Below, piece by piece: positions 1 to 10,517 of a DNA stretch of 64,000 bases. The position numbers and the translations under genes were made by a program. Origin of the DNA: Flavobacteriales bacterium (GTDB lineage: Bacteria > Bacteroidota > Bacteroidia > Flavobacteriales > Flavobacteriaceae); the NCBI GenBank assembly GCA_018335925.1, contig JAGXRF010000017.1:124001-188000 (forward strand), read 5' to 3'. Position 1 is the stretch's first letter. Each line of letters starts with the position of its first letter. The notes below the pieces were generated by a model. It was not told the DNA's origin and ran no database searches. It worked only from the letters and a program-made list of their open reading frames with translations.

Positions 1-150
1 GGAATTTTCAATAAGGAAGTAGCAACTAAATTTAAAGATAACGTACTTTCCAAAGGTGGCACCGAATTGCCAATGGAATTGTATAAAAAGTTTCGTGGTC
101 AAGAACCTAAGGTAGATGCCTTATTGAAAAGAGCGGGACTTCTATCATAA
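1..150 (+). CDS. C-terminal fragment of an M3-family peptidyl-dipeptidase (Dcp-like), truncated by window start
   Basis: Frame 1 reads GIFNKEVATKFKDNVLSKGGTELPMELYKKFRGQEPKVDALLKRAGLLS*, resembling the C-terminus of M3 oligopeptidases. Confidence 0.7.
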   Translation, partial: GIFNKEVATKFKDNVLSKGGTELPMELYKKFRGQEPKVDALLKRAGLLS

Positions 151-224
151 ATCAATTGATTGTGATGTAAAATTCACAACCATTTGACTAATGAAAATCT
201 ACAAAACAATGGTTTCTGAAATTT

Positions 225-1655
225 TTATTTCAAGATCAACTTTTTTTGAATGCTTTGATTTTTTGATAGTATTTGAATCAAATAAATTCCTTTGACCAAA
301 TCTTGAAGATTAATTACCATAAAACTTGAATATGAATTTGATTTTCTCCAAACTATCTTACCAGATAAATCGGTAATTAAAATCTCTGAATTTTCAGGTA
401 GTTGATGTATATTTATTTCTCCATTACTTGGATTCGGAAATAAGTTAACTTGCTTTTCTTGTAAATCTTCTAATACACTTAAAGCAGCACTTCCGTTTAA
501 TCGAGCTAAAAAACGTCTTTCTGTTCCGTTATAACTTAAAAAATGTCCTCCTATTACTATTTTGCCATCACTTTGTATTAAAAATTGTGCAACACTTCCA
601 CTTCCGGTACCATGAACAACTCCCGCTCCAGGATCAAATGAAGAATCCAAAGCACCATTAGATGTGACTTTAACAATTCCACTTCTATTAACTCCATTAA
701 AAGTTGCAAATGTTCCTCCAACCAGATAATTTCCATCATTTAATAAAGTTACTGTGCTTACAGTTGTACCCCAAGTAGTTTGAGCTCCTGGGTTTGGAAC
801 AAAAGTTGTATCCACTGTCCCATTATTATTCAATCTAGCAATACTACTTCTAGCAAAACCACCAACCGTCGTAAAATTACCTCCAATCATTATTTTACCA
901 TCGGGTAATGAAAGTATAACATCTACATTGTTGATTCCACCAGCACCACCAGAAATAAAAGGAGAAGAGAATGTTGCATCATGCGATCCGTCAGGATTTA
1001 ATCGCACTGTTCTATTAGCAGAGATTCCATTAAATGAAGTAAAAAAACCAGAAAGTAAAATTTTTCCATCTGTTTGTACTGACATTGAAACTGCTTCTCC
1101 AGTAATTCCTGTTAAACCTGTACCTGGATTAAAAGAGCTATCTAAAGTACCATCAGAATTTAGCCTTGCAATACCAGCCCTTGCAGTACCATTGTACTGA
1201 GTAAAACGTCCTGCTATTAAAATTTTTCCATCTGGCAAAACAATTACTTTTCTTATATAATTATTAGCACCTGCTCCTATGTTGAATGAAGAATCTAAAG
1301 TACCATTTGAAAAAAGACGCACCAACCTATTCGCTGGCACATTATAAAAGGTTGTAAACTCTCCCCCTACTAAAATTTTCCCCTCAGAGGTAAACGCAGT
1401 AGAATATAAAATAGAACCAAACAATCCGGGTGAAGTAAAAGTATTATCTAGGGTACCATCCGAATTTAATCGTACTATTCTGTTATCAAAATGGCCGGAA
1501 ACAACAAACTTACCATCTGCTTGTTGTAAAATCGACAAAATTGTGCTATTGGTGTTAAATCCGGGATCAAAAGAAGCATCTAAAGTAGCTTCTTGTGCAA
1601 TCATCAGATGAAAACAAAAAAATAAAAGAACATGTAATAAGTAACATCTTTTCAT
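225..1655 (-). CDS. Delta-60 repeat (beta-propeller-like) secreted protein with T9SS type A C-terminal sorting domain
   Basis: Signal peptide; repeated DGKILIGGxFTxxNGxxRxxIARLNxDGTLDSSFNPG units; C-terminal LFPNPSNGEINI...GIYLIQILSKNQSIQKKLILK. Confidence 0.88.
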   Translation of the reverse strand: MKRCYLLHVLLFFCFHLMIAQEATLDASFDPGFNTNSTILSILQQADGKFVVSGHFDNRIVRLNSDGTLDNTFTSPGLFGSILYSTAFTSEGKILVGGEFTTFYNVPANRLVRLFSNGTLDSSFNIGAGANNYIRKVIVLPDGKILIAGRFTQYNGTARAGIARLNSDGTLDSSFNPGTGLTGITGEAVSMSVQTDGKILLSGFFTSFNGISANRTVRLNPDGSHDATFSSPFISGGAGGINNVDVILSLPDGKIMIGGNFTTVGGFARSSIARLNNNGTVDTTFVPNPGAQTTWGTTVSTVTLLNDGNYLVGGTFATFNGVNRSGIVKVTSNGALDSSFDPGAGVVHGTGSGSVAQFLIQSDGKIVIGGHFLSYNGTERRFLARLNGSAALSVLEDLQEKQVNLFPNPSNGEINIHQLPENSEILITDLSGKIVWRKSNSYSSFMVINLQDLVKGIYLIQILSKNQSIQKKLILK

Positions 1656-1757
1656 AGCTTTAAAGGTTTAATTTAGATTCTTCAAAGAAAATTTTTAACC
1701 TCTTAGTAAGCAATACGTCAAATGACTTATTTTAAATTAACAGTATTATTTATAAAG

Positions 1758-2339
1758 TTACCCATGCACCGAATGATGCTTGCCTAAATCTTGCATTACT
1801 TGTGCTTCGTATGCTAACAATGCTTGCCATTTTTTATTCACTTTTTCCACATCGTCATATTTGCGGGCAAACTTTAAAAACATGGTATAATGTCCGGCTT
1901 CGGATTTCATCAAATCAAAATAAAACTTAGCCAAATTTTTATCCTCTAAATTTTCAGAAAGCACTCTAAAACGTTCACAACTTCTGGCTTCAATCAAGGC
2001 TGCAACCAATAAATGATGTACCAAACCATCGGTACGTGAGCCTCCTTTTGGAAAGAATTGTTGAATTTTCTTTACATATTCATCCGGACGTTGTGGCCCT
2101 AATTCAAACCCATATTCTTTTAACTTGTGCATTACCATTTTAAAATGCCCCATTTCCTCTCGAACCAAGTCGGTCATTTCATGAATTAACTCTGTTTTAT
2201 CCGGATTTGTAACAATAATTGATATTGCCATACTGGCAGCTTTTTGTTCGCACCAAGCATGATCTATCAAAATTTCTTCGATGTTTTTTTCTGCAATATG
2301 AGCCCAACGTGGGTCGGTTGGTAATTTTAATCCTAACAT
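1758..2339 (-). CDS. miaE: tRNA-(ms[2]io[6]A)-hydroxylase
   Basis: Di-iron ferritin-like motifs (EEMGHF, EARSCERF, SEAGHY) typical of MiaE. Confidence 0.88.
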   Translation of the reverse strand: MLGLKLPTDPRWAHIAEKNIEEILIDHAWCEQKAASMAISIIVTNPDKTELIHEMTDLVREEMGHFKMVMHKLKEYGFELGPQRPDEYVKKIQQFFPKGGSRTDGLVHHLLVAALIEARSCERFRVLSENLEDKNLAKFYFDLMKSEAGHYTMFLKFARKYDDVEKVNKKWQALLAYEAQVMQDLGKHHSVHG

Positions 2340-2475
2340 AACAAAGCAATTTGTGCAAAAATAAAACTTTCTGTGGTTATACTCTTAAAAATAACCGACA
2401 AACAAAATCACAAATGGTTGATAAATTGGTAAAAATATTACGTTTTGTTTCACATCAATTTAGCGATTGAATAAT

Positions 2476-2483
2476 TAAATTTG
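2476..2483 (+). promoter_or_regulatory. Bacteroidetes -7 element TAAATTTG upstream of gcvP
   Basis: Matches TAnnTTTG; no convincing -33 at standard spacing. Confidence 0.35.
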
Positions 2484-2531
2484 CACTTTATTAATTACTT
2501 TTCAAACCTTTGTTATAATCGCACTACTAAA

Positions 2532-5372
2532 ATGAAAACAGACAACTTTGCTCAACGACACATTGGTCCGAGAGAATCCGATTTACAACATATGTTTCAA
2601 ACCATTGGGGTGGAAAACTTTGATCAATTAATTTTTGAAACCATTCCCGATGATATTTTATTAAAAAGTCCATTACAATTAGAAGCTCCAATGAGCGAAT
2701 ATGAGTTTGCCAATCATATCCAACAATTAGGTGCTAAAAACAAATTATACAAAACCTACATTGGTTTGGGCTACCACCCTACCATTACACCGGCTGTAAT
2801 TCAACGTAATATATTTGAAAATCCAGGTTGGTACACTGCTTACACACCTTACCAAGCTGAAATTGCCCAAGGCAGATTAGAAGCTATTTTAAATTACCAA
2901 ACCGTAGCCATTGAACTAACCGGAATGGAAATTGCTAATGCTTCACTATTAGATGAAGGAACTGCAGCTGCAGAAGCAATGGCCATGTTGTTTGATGTAA
3001 GAACCAGAGACCAAAAGAAAAACAATGCAAATAAATTTTTTGTTTCAGAAGAAATTTTACCACAAACACTTTCTGTTTTGCAAACTCGTTCTACTCCAAT
3101 TGGAGTTGAATTGGTAGTTGGTAACCATGAAACCTTTGATTTTTCCAATGAGTTTTTTGGAGCTATTTTACAATATCCAGGCAAACACGGACAAGTAACC
3201 GATTATACTAGTTTTATTCAGCAAGCAAAGAATAACGACATTAAAGTTGCCGTTGCAGCTGATTTGTTAAGCTTAACCTTATTAACGCCTCCCGGAGAAA
3301 TGGGTGCAGATGTGGTAGTAGGAACTTCACAACGTTTCGGAATTCCGATGGGTTACGGGGGGCCTCACGCTGCTTTTTTTGCAACCAAAGAAGAATACAA
3401 AAGAAGTGTACCAGGAAGATTGATTGGAGTTACGATTGACACCAACGGAAATCGTGCTTTGCGAATGGCTTTACAAACTCGTGAGCAACATATTAAACGT
3501 GAAAAAGCTACTTCAAACATTTGTACTGCCCAAGTTTTGTTAGCAGTAATGGCCGGAATGTATGCCGTATACCATGGTCCAAAAGGATTGACCTACATTG
3601 CCAACAAAATTCACCAAAAAGCAGTGGCTTTAACCAATGCATTGAATCAAATGGGAGTGTATCAAACCAACACCCATTTTTTTGATACTTTATCCTTTAA
3701 AGCAGATGCGAAAAAAGTAGAAAAAGTTGCTTTAGCTAACGAAGTAAACTTCTTTTATCCAGATGCAGAAACCGTAGTTTTATCGTTAAATGAGACTAAT
3801 TCTGTAGAGGACTTACAAAAAATTGTACACATTTTTGCAGAAGCTCTACAAAAAGATGCTGTTCAGGTGGTGTTGGAGAATAACACCCAAATTCCATCGA
3901 ACCTTCAAAGAACTTCTTCTTTCTTAACCCACGAGGTTTTCAATTCCTATCACTCTGAATCGGCATTGATGCGTTACATTAAAAAATTAGAAAGAAAAGA
4001 TTTGGCTTTAAACCATTCGATGATTTCTTTGGGTTCATGTACCATGAAACTAAATGCAGCAGCAGAAATGTTGCCATTAAGCATGCCACAATGGAACCAG
4101 TTACATCCTTTTGTTCCTATAGACCAGGCAGAAGGTTACCAAATTCTTTTGAAAAAATTAGAACATCAATTAAATGTAGTTACAGGTTTTGTAGGCACTA
4201 CCTTGCAGCCTAACTCAGGGGCACAAGGAGAATATGCAGGGTTGATGACCATTCGAGCATATCACATGGCACGTGGAGAAGCCCACAGAAATGTATGTTT
4301 AATTCCGGCATCTGCTCACGGAACCAATCCGGCATCTGCAGCAATGGCAGGAATGGAAATTGTAGTGACAAAAACCATGGAAAACGGAAACATTGATGTA
4401 GAGGATGTTCGTGCAAAAGCATTGCAATATAAAGATAGCTTGTCATGTTTGATGGTAACTTACCCTTCTACACACGGAGTTTTTGAGAGTGCCATAAGAG
4501 AAATTACCCAAATTATACATGACAATGGTGGTTTGGTATATATGGATGGTGCCAACATGAACGCACAAGTTGGCTTAACCAACCCAGCAACCATTGGTGC
4601 AGATGTATGTCACTTAAACTTACACAAAACCTTTGCCATTCCTCACGGAGGAGGTGGTCCGGGAGTTGGACCAATTTGTGTGAACGAAAAATTGGTCGAT
4701 TTTTTACCAACCAACCCAATTATTTCAACTGGAGGAAACCAAGCGATTTCTGCTATTTCAGCAGCTCCTTATGGTTCTGCTTTGGTGTGTTTGATTTCTT
4801 ACGGATACATTTGTATGTTAGGTTCCGAAGGTTTGACCAACGCTACCAAATATGCCATTTTAAATGCCAATTACATGAAAGCTCGATTAGAAGCCCACTA
4901 CCCTATTTTATATACTGGTGAAATGGGAAGAGCTGCACACGAAATGATTTTAGATTGCAGAGCATTCAAACAACAAGGCATTGAAGTAACAGATATTGCA
5001 AAACGATTGATGGATTATGGATTCCATGCTCCTACGGTTTCTTTCCCCGTTGCCGGAACCTTAATGATTGAACCTACCGAATCAGAAGACTTGGCGGAAT
5101 TAGATCGTTTTTGCGATGCGATGATTGCCATTCGTCAAGAAATTGAGGCTGCAACTGCAGAAGATGCAAACAATCCGCTAAAAAATGCACCCCATACTTT
5201 AGCTATGGTAACCGCAAATGAATGGGTGTTCCCGTACAGCAGAGAAAAAGCAGCTTATCCGTTAGAGTATGTAGCAGAAAATAAATTCTGGCCTTCTGTA
5301 AGAAGAGTAGATGAAGCCTACGGTGACAGAAATTTAGTTTGCTCTTGTGCTCCAATTGAAGCGTATATGTAA
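2532..5372 (+). CDS. gcvP: Glycine dehydrogenase (aminomethyl-transferring), P protein
   Basis: Full-length fused P protein, DNFAQRHIGP start, PLP site NLHKTFAIPHGGGGPG; start placed at the internal ATG MKTDNFAQ. Confidence 0.97.
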   Translation: MKTDNFAQRHIGPRESDLQHMFQTIGVENFDQLIFETIPDDILLKSPLQLEAPMSEYEFANHIQQLGAKNKLYKTYIGLGYHPTITPAVIQRNIFENPGWYTAYTPYQAEIAQGRLEAILNYQTVAIELTGMEIANASLLDEGTAAAEAMAMLFDVRTRDQKKNNANKFFVSEEILPQTLSVLQTRSTPIGVELVVGNHETFDFSNEFFGAILQYPGKHGQVTDYTSFIQQAKNNDIKVAVAADLLSLTLLTPPGEMGADVVVGTSQRFGIPMGYGGPHAAFFATKEEYKRSVPGRLIGVTIDTNGNRALRMALQTREQHIKREKATSNICTAQVLLAVMAGMYAVYHGPKGLTYIANKIHQKAVALTNALNQMGVYQTNTHFFDTLSFKADAKKVEKVALANEVNFFYPDAETVVLSLNETNSVEDLQKIVHIFAEALQKDAVQVVLENNTQIPSNLQRTSSFLTHEVFNSYHSESALMRYIKKLERKDLALNHSMISLGSCTMKLNAAAEMLPLSMPQWNQLHPFVPIDQAEGYQILLKKLEHQLNVVTGFVGTTLQPNSGAQGEYAGLMTIRAYHMARGEAHRNVCLIPASAHGTNPASAAMAGMEIVVTKTMENGNIDVEDVRAKALQYKDSLSCLMVTYPSTHGVFESAIREITQIIHDNGGLVYMDGANMNAQVGLTNPATIGADVCHLNLHKTFAIPHGGGGPGVGPICVNEKLVDFLPTNPIISTGGNQAISAISAAPYGSALVCLISYGYICMLGSEGLTNATKYAILNANYMKARLEAHYPILYTGEMGRAAHEMILDCRAFKQQGIEVTDIAKRLMDYGFHAPTVSFPVAGTLMIEPTESEDLAELDRFCDAMIAIRQEIEAATAEDANNPLKNAPHTLAMVTANEWVFPYSREKAAYPLEYVAENKFWPSVRRVDEAYGDRNLVCSCAPIEAYM

Positions 5373-5449
5373 ATTTTTAGTTTCAGGTTTAAAGTTTAGA
5401 GTTGAAACATAGCAAAGCTTGTTTCAATGTCAACTAAGCCTAAATATTT

Positions 5450-5485
5450 AAAAGTTCAAGATTTAAAAAAATCTTGAACTTTTTT
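5450..5485 (+). terminator. Rho-independent terminator after gcvP
   Basis: 15-bp perfect stem AAAAGTTCAAGATTT/AAATCTTGAACTTTT with AAAA loop and T-run. Confidence 0.75.
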
Positions 5486-5532
5486 ATGTAAAAATTAAAA
5501 CTTTGAACTTGAAACTTGAAACTTTCAAAATT

Positions 5533-5904
5533 ATGAGTGATATCAAAAACCGCGAAGACATTCTTCTTATCCTTAAAGAGTTTTACGAAAAACTCCTTGC
5601 AGATAATTCCATCAATTACTTTTTTACCAAAGTGACCAATGTGGAACAACATTTAGAGGAGCATTTGGAAATATTAGCTACCTTTTGGGAACAGTCCTTA
5701 TTTTTAAAGGGTGGATACTATAACAACATGTTTCAAATACACCAAAAAGTGCATGAAAAAAGTCCTTTTACCAAAGAACATTACCAATCATGGTTACATC
5801 ATTGGAACCAAACCATTGATACCTGTTTTCAAGGAAATTATGCGGAACAAATGAAAACCCAAGCATTAAGCATGGCAACGGTGATGCAAATAAAATTAAA
5901 GTAA
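5533..5904 (+). CDS. Group III truncated hemoglobin
   Basis: MSDIKNREDILLILKEFYEKLLADNSINYFF...ATFWEQSLFLKGGYYNNMFQIHQKVHE is trHb-III-like; start placed at MSDIKN. Confidence 0.8.
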   Translation: MSDIKNREDILLILKEFYEKLLADNSINYFFTKVTNVEQHLEEHLEILATFWEQSLFLKGGYYNNMFQIHQKVHEKSPFTKEHYQSWLHHWNQTIDTCFQGNYAEQMKTQALSMATVMQIKLK

Positions 5905-5952
5905 GTAAAATATTACCTTATTAATTGCGTTATTTGCACTTAATGTATTTAT

Positions 5953-8727
5953 ATGAAAAAATATTTTCTTTTATTTCTGTTCCCAATAGCATTTGTTTTT
6001 AGCCAAAATTTCATACAAATTCAAGGAAATGCAGTAAGTGCAACCGACCAAAAACCATTAGAATCTGCCACTGTATACTTACAAACAAAAAAAGATAGTT
6101 CGTTAGTGGATTATACCTCCACAGACAAAAATGGAAAATTCTCCTTAAAAATTAAAGCCAATCAACCCCCCACTGTATTAAAAATATCCTACGTTGGTTT
6201 TAAAACCTATCGAAAAGAACTTAATGACTATTCTAAAAATATCGTTTTAGGTAATTTGTTGATGGAAGAAATTTCATCAGAGTTAGATGAAGTTGTAGTA
6301 AAGGCAGATGTTGCACCAATTAAGTTCAAAAAAGACACTCTTGAATTTAACGCATCTTCATTTAAAGTTGCACCAGATGCCAATGTCATGCAATTGTTAA
6401 AACAACTCCCCGGAGTTGAAATAGATGAAAACGGAAAAATAACCGTTAACGGGAAAGAAGTAAATAATGTGTTGGTAAACGGTAAGCCATTGTTTGGAAG
6501 TGATGGCAAAATTGCCATCCAAAATTTACCGGCAGAAATCATCAATAAGGTTCAAATTACTACGACCAAAACCAAAGAGGAAGAATTGGCCAAAGAAGAT
6601 GCCTCTGGAAACGAAGCAACCATCAACTTAACTATTGATGAGGATAAAAACAAAGGACTGATTGGAAGAATCACTGCAGGATATGGTACCAACGAACGGT
6701 ATGAAGCTAGTGGATTGGTCAACTCATTTAAAGGAGACAGAAGGTTTAGCGTTTTAGCGTCTTCAAACAACATTAATTCTACCGGATTTTCGATGGATGA
6801 GGTATTCGACAACATGAATGGTGGGAGAAACTACAATATGTGGAGTAATAGCGATGGCTCTTTTGGGATAAACGACATGCAATTTGGAGGAAACAAAGGA
6901 ATCGTACGAACCAATATGTTAGGCATTAGTTATAGTGACGAATGGTTGAAAAAGAAACTTAGCCCGATTTACACAGTTTTGTACAACAACAACGAAATTA
7001 TAAACGAAAATCAATCGCAAATTGTTCGATTTTTACCTAATGCAACCACCACCACCAATGCCACTTCAAACAACATAAGCAAGGTAGATAACTATAATTT
7101 TAGTCAAGATTACAATATAAAATTAGATTCTACATCCACCCTAAACGTAGCTCCTCGATTTTCAAAGAGCATTCAGTTAAATAACAGAAATTACGAGGCT
7201 GTAACATTTAATGAAAATGCAGATTTATTGAACCGAAATAAAAACACCTCTATTGCAACCAATTTGAACACTTCGTTTTTTAATCGCTTAAACTGGAACA
7301 AACAATTAAAGAAAAAAGGAAGTTACATTAGTTTTCAAAACGAAGTAAGTATTAACGAAACCGACAACCAACAACTGTTTAAAAGTCTTACCGAATTTAT
7401 TGCAACGGGTGCTCCTAATGACGAACGTGATCAAAAAGTATCCAGTACCAGTCGAAGAACCAATGTAAATTTTAGTGGAAATTACAGCACCCCTATTTCC
7501 GACTCTGCAAGTATTGGCATTCAATTAAGTTACTCACAATCCAAACAAAAAGATGCATTACGCACCTTGGATTTTGATGGTGTAAACTATGCCAACTTAA
7601 ATGAGTTTCAATCCAATAACTTTGCAAGTTTAGACGAAAGATATAGAACTTCTGCTACCTTTCGATTGCGAAAAAAGAAAACTCGCGGAGCCATCAGTGC
7701 AGGTACCCAATGGATTAACAACCAAAACGAAGGACTCTATTTAAGTGAAAATTACCAAGAAAACAGAAGATTTTTATATCCTTCGTTCAACACTTGGTTA
7801 AGTTCGGATGTTGGTAAAAACAAATCCATTTATTTTTACGGAAGCTACAATGTAAATTTACCTTCTGCCAGGCAATTATTGGCAATTACAGACCTAAGCA
7901 ATCCGTTGAACACCATTGTAGGAAACACCGATTTAAAACCAACAGAGGTTTTTAACATCTATTTTAATTACAACAATTACGACTATGCCAAAAAAAGCGG
8001 TATTTACTTTTATGGAGGTGGAGATGCTAACAAAAATTCTATTGTAAACTTTACTGTTTTTGACGACAATTTTAAAGCAACTACAAGCTATCAAAACATC
8101 GATTGGAATTACAATGCATTTATGGGAGGAAACTGGAGCAAATCTTTCAGTAAAGAAAAAAATAAGTACCGCATCTCCTTGGGTACTAGCATGAATTATA
8201 ACTTTAATAAAGGATTTATTAATAACGAAATGTTTACTTCCTCCACATGGTCAATAACTCCAAGATTATATACCAATTGGAATGTAGAAAAAATGTTTAG
8301 CATTAGTCCGTTTTACGAATACACCTATTCCAAGGGAAGTTACACCAACTATGTGATAGAATCTATTTCCAATCAATTGCACAAAGTTGCTGTGGAAACT
8401 ACAACGTATTGGCCTAAAAACATCCTATTCGGTAACGACTTTAGTTACAATTACAACTCAAATATTGCAGAAGGATTCAGACGAAACTTTTACCTTTGGA
8501 ATACAAGTTTAGGTTACGAGTTTTATCAAAAAAAGTTAGTAACAAAAGTAAAAGTTTACGATTTGTTAAATCAAAATTTAAGTAATTCACGAACCATTAC
8601 CCCAACAGGTATTACAGATGCAGAAGACTTGATTTTAAGAAGATATACCATGTTTTCGCTCACCTATAAACTTGATAAATTTGGTACTAAAAAAGGAGAA
8701 GAAGAAAGCTTTTTTGATGAGGAATAA
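5953..8727 (+). CDS. Outer membrane beta-barrel / TonB-dependent receptor-like protein with N-terminal carboxypeptidase-like domain
   Basis: Signal peptide, N-terminal CarboxypepD-like domain (GNAVSATDQKPLESATVYL), plug-like segment (LKQLPGVEIDENGKITVNGKEVNNVLVNGKPLF), long beta-barrel. Confidence 0.87.
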   Translation: MKKYFLLFLFPIAFVFSQNFIQIQGNAVSATDQKPLESATVYLQTKKDSSLVDYTSTDKNGKFSLKIKANQPPTVLKISYVGFKTYRKELNDYSKNIVLGNLLMEEISSELDEVVVKADVAPIKFKKDTLEFNASSFKVAPDANVMQLLKQLPGVEIDENGKITVNGKEVNNVLVNGKPLFGSDGKIAIQNLPAEIINKVQITTTKTKEEELAKEDASGNEATINLTIDEDKNKGLIGRITAGYGTNERYEASGLVNSFKGDRRFSVLASSNNINSTGFSMDEVFDNMNGGRNYNMWSNSDGSFGINDMQFGGNKGIVRTNMLGISYSDEWLKKKLSPIYTVLYNNNEIINENQSQIVRFLPNATTTTNATSNNISKVDNYNFSQDYNIKLDSTSTLNVAPRFSKSIQLNNRNYEAVTFNENADLLNRNKNTSIATNLNTSFFNRLNWNKQLKKKGSYISFQNEVSINETDNQQLFKSLTEFIATGAPNDERDQKVSSTSRRTNVNFSGNYSTPISDSASIGIQLSYSQSKQKDALRTLDFDGVNYANLNEFQSNNFASLDERYRTSATFRLRKKKTRGAISAGTQWINNQNEGLYLSENYQENRRFLYPSFNTWLSSDVGKNKSIYFYGSYNVNLPSARQLLAITDLSNPLNTIVGNTDLKPTEVFNIYFNYNNYDYAKKSGIYFYGGGDANKNSIVNFTVFDDNFKATTSYQNIDWNYNAFMGGNWSKSFSKEKNKYRISLGTSMNYNFNKGFINNEMFTSSTWSITPRLYTNWNVEKMFSISPFYEYTYSKGSYTNYVIESISNQLHKVAVETTTYWPKNILFGNDFSYNYNSNIAEGFRRNFYLWNTSLGYEFYQKKLVTKVKVYDLLNQNLSNSRTITPTGITDAEDLILRRYTMFSLTYKLDKFGTKKGEEESFFDEE

Positions 8728-8814
8728 AAAGAATTAAAATAAGTATTTTATTGTTCTCACTTAAGCGAAAAATTTCGAAATTTAATGGGAGGAGGTAAAA
8801 AAAAATTCAAGTAA

Positions 8815-9255
8815 ATGAAACTATTATCTGAAATCTTACTAAAAGAAAACTACTATAAAATTACTTTTAAAATTAGTGCTTCTAAGCATTTATTTTTGAA
8901 AGGAAAAATTAACGGAATCGATGGCACGTTTATTTTAGACACAGGTGCTTCAAACAGTTGTGTTGGGTTAGAACAAATAAATAAGTTTCAACTAAAAGCC
9001 AAAGCATCCAAAACCAAAGCAGCAGGTGCAGGTGCGGTGGGTATGGAAACCCAATTAGCAAAAAAAAATGAATTAAAACTTGGCAAATGGAAAACCAAAA
9101 CCCTTACTTTGGTTATTTTTGACTTAACACACGTTAACCAAGCATTAACCGAGCATGGTATGCAAGCAGTAGATGGCATTATTGGGGCAGATGTTTTGAT
9201 GAAAGGCGAAGCCATTATCGACTATTACCACCATAAAGTATATTTGAAGAAATAA
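8815..9255 (+). CDS. Retropepsin-like aspartic protease family protein (clan AA)
   Basis: GTFILDTGASNSCVG active-site motif and DGIIGADVL motif. Confidence 0.82.
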   Translation: MKLLSEILLKENYYKITFKISASKHLFLKGKINGIDGTFILDTGASNSCVGLEQINKFQLKAKASKTKAAGAGAVGMETQLAKKNELKLGKWKTKTLTLVIFDLTHVNQALTEHGMQAVDGIIGADVLMKGEAIIDYYHHKVYLKK

Positions 9256-9292
9256 AAAAAGCCCCTTGCTCATGCAAAGGGCTTTCTATTTT
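9254..9292. terminator. Bidirectional terminator between retropepsin-like gene (+) and odhB (-)
   Basis: AAAAAAAGCCCCTTGC-TCAT-GCAAAGGGCTTT with A/T runs on both flanks, one mismatch. Confidence 0.75.
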
Positions 9293-9305
9293 ATAAAGGA
9301 GTTGG

Positions 9306-10517
9306 CTACAACTCTAATGCTTTTTTCGGATTGTTGTCCATTAAAATTTCCACTGGATTTTCTAAAGCTTCTTTTACAGCAACCAAGAACCCTACCGATT
9401 CTCTACCGTCAATAATACGGTGGTCGTAGGACAATGCCACGTACATTACCGGAGCAATCACAATGTGTCCGTTTTTCACAATGGCTCTATCTACCACATT
9501 GTGCATTCCTAAGATACCCGATTGCGGTGGATTGATAATTGGAGTACTCAACATACTACCGAAAACACCACCATTAGAAATGGTAAAAGTACCTCCGGTC
9601 ATTTCATCTACAGTAATTTGTCCGTCACGAGCACGTAAAGCCAAACGTTTGATTTCAGCTTCCACTCCTCTAAAAGTCAACAATTCTGCATTTCTAACCA
9701 CAGGAACCATCAATCCTTTTGGACCAGAAACCGCAACTGAAATATCACAAAAATCATAGGTTACTTTTTCTTGCCCATCAATCATCGAATTCACATCCGG
9801 GTATAATTGCAAAGCTCTCACTACTGCTTTGGTAAAAAAGCTCATAAAGCCTAATCCCAATCCGTGTTTTGCTTTAAATGCTTCTTTGTATTCTTCACGT
9901 AAAGCATAAATAGCAGTCATATCTACTTCGTTAAAAGTAGTTAGCATAGCAGTTTCATTTTTGGCAGCTACCAAACGCTCTGCTACTTTTCTTCGCAACA
10001 TCGATAATTTCTGACGCTCTGCCCCTCTGCTACCTCCGGTTGGAGTTCCCATGCTTGGCACCGCATTTACAGCATCTTCTTTGGTAATTCTACCACCTTT
10101 ACCTGTACCAACAATATCACTTGGTTCGATGTTTTTCTCTGCTAAAATTTTCTTTGCAGCAGGAGAAGCATGTCCGCTTGCTGGGGTATTTGCTACCACA
10201 GGTACTGGAGCTGGAGCAGGTTTTTTCTCTTCAACTTTTGGTGCTTCTGCCACTGGTGTTGCACTTGTGGTTGGTGCTGTTGCACTTGTATCAATCAAAC
10301 AAACTACGGCACCCACTGCTACTGCATCTCCTTCAGATGCTTTCAAAGTAATTACTCCACTTGCTTCTGCAGGTAATTCTAAAGTTGCTTTATCCGAATC
10401 AACTTCGGCTATGGCTTGGTCTTTCACTACATAATCTCCATCTTTCACCAACCAAGTGGCAATTTCCACTTCTTTAATAGATTCTCCCGGAGAGGGAACT
10501 TTCATTTCTAAAATCAT
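9306..10517 (-). CDS. odhB: Dihydrolipoyllysine-residue succinyltransferase (2-oxoglutarate dehydrogenase E2)
   Basis: Lipoyl domain (EVDSDKATLELPAEASG), E3-binding domain, catalytic SYDHRIIDGRE; downstream of sucA. Confidence 0.95.
   Translation of the reverse strand: MILEMKVPSPGESIKEVEIATWLVKDGDYVVKDQAIAEVDSDKATLELPAEASGVITLKASEGDAVAVGAVVCLIDTSATAPTTSATPVAEAPKVEEKKPAPAPVPVVANTPASGHASPAAKKILAEKNIEPSDIVGTGKGGRITKEDAVNAVPSMGTPTGGSRGAERQKLSMLRRKVAERLVAAKNETAMLTTFNEVDMTAIYALREEYKEAFKAKHGLGLGFMSFFTKAVVRALQLYPDVNSMIDGQEKVTYDFCDISVAVSGPKGLMVPVVRNAELLTFRGVEAEIKRLALRARDGQITVDEMTGGTFTISNGGVFGSMLSTPIINPPQSGILGMHNVVDRAIVKNGHIVIAPVMYVALSYDHRIIDGRESVGFLVAVKEALENPVEILMDNNPKKALEL

Noticed and set aside
928-1200. 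Antisense/alternate-frame ORFs in the supplied track (e.g. 928-1200, 10051-10434, 19761-20315, 54133-54723)
   Set aside because: They lie wholly inside well-supported genes on the other strand or frame, have low-complexity compositions, and match no recognised family.
2340-2531. Possible glycine riboswitch upstream of gcvP
   Set aside because: No conserved glycine-riboswitch core was recognisable in this short AT-rich leader.
3356-3361. G6 tract in gcvP (and similar at ~60.78 kb in GH2) as slippage hotspots
   Set aside because: Short and explained by conserved Gly-Gly codons; less compelling than the G8 in rsmG.
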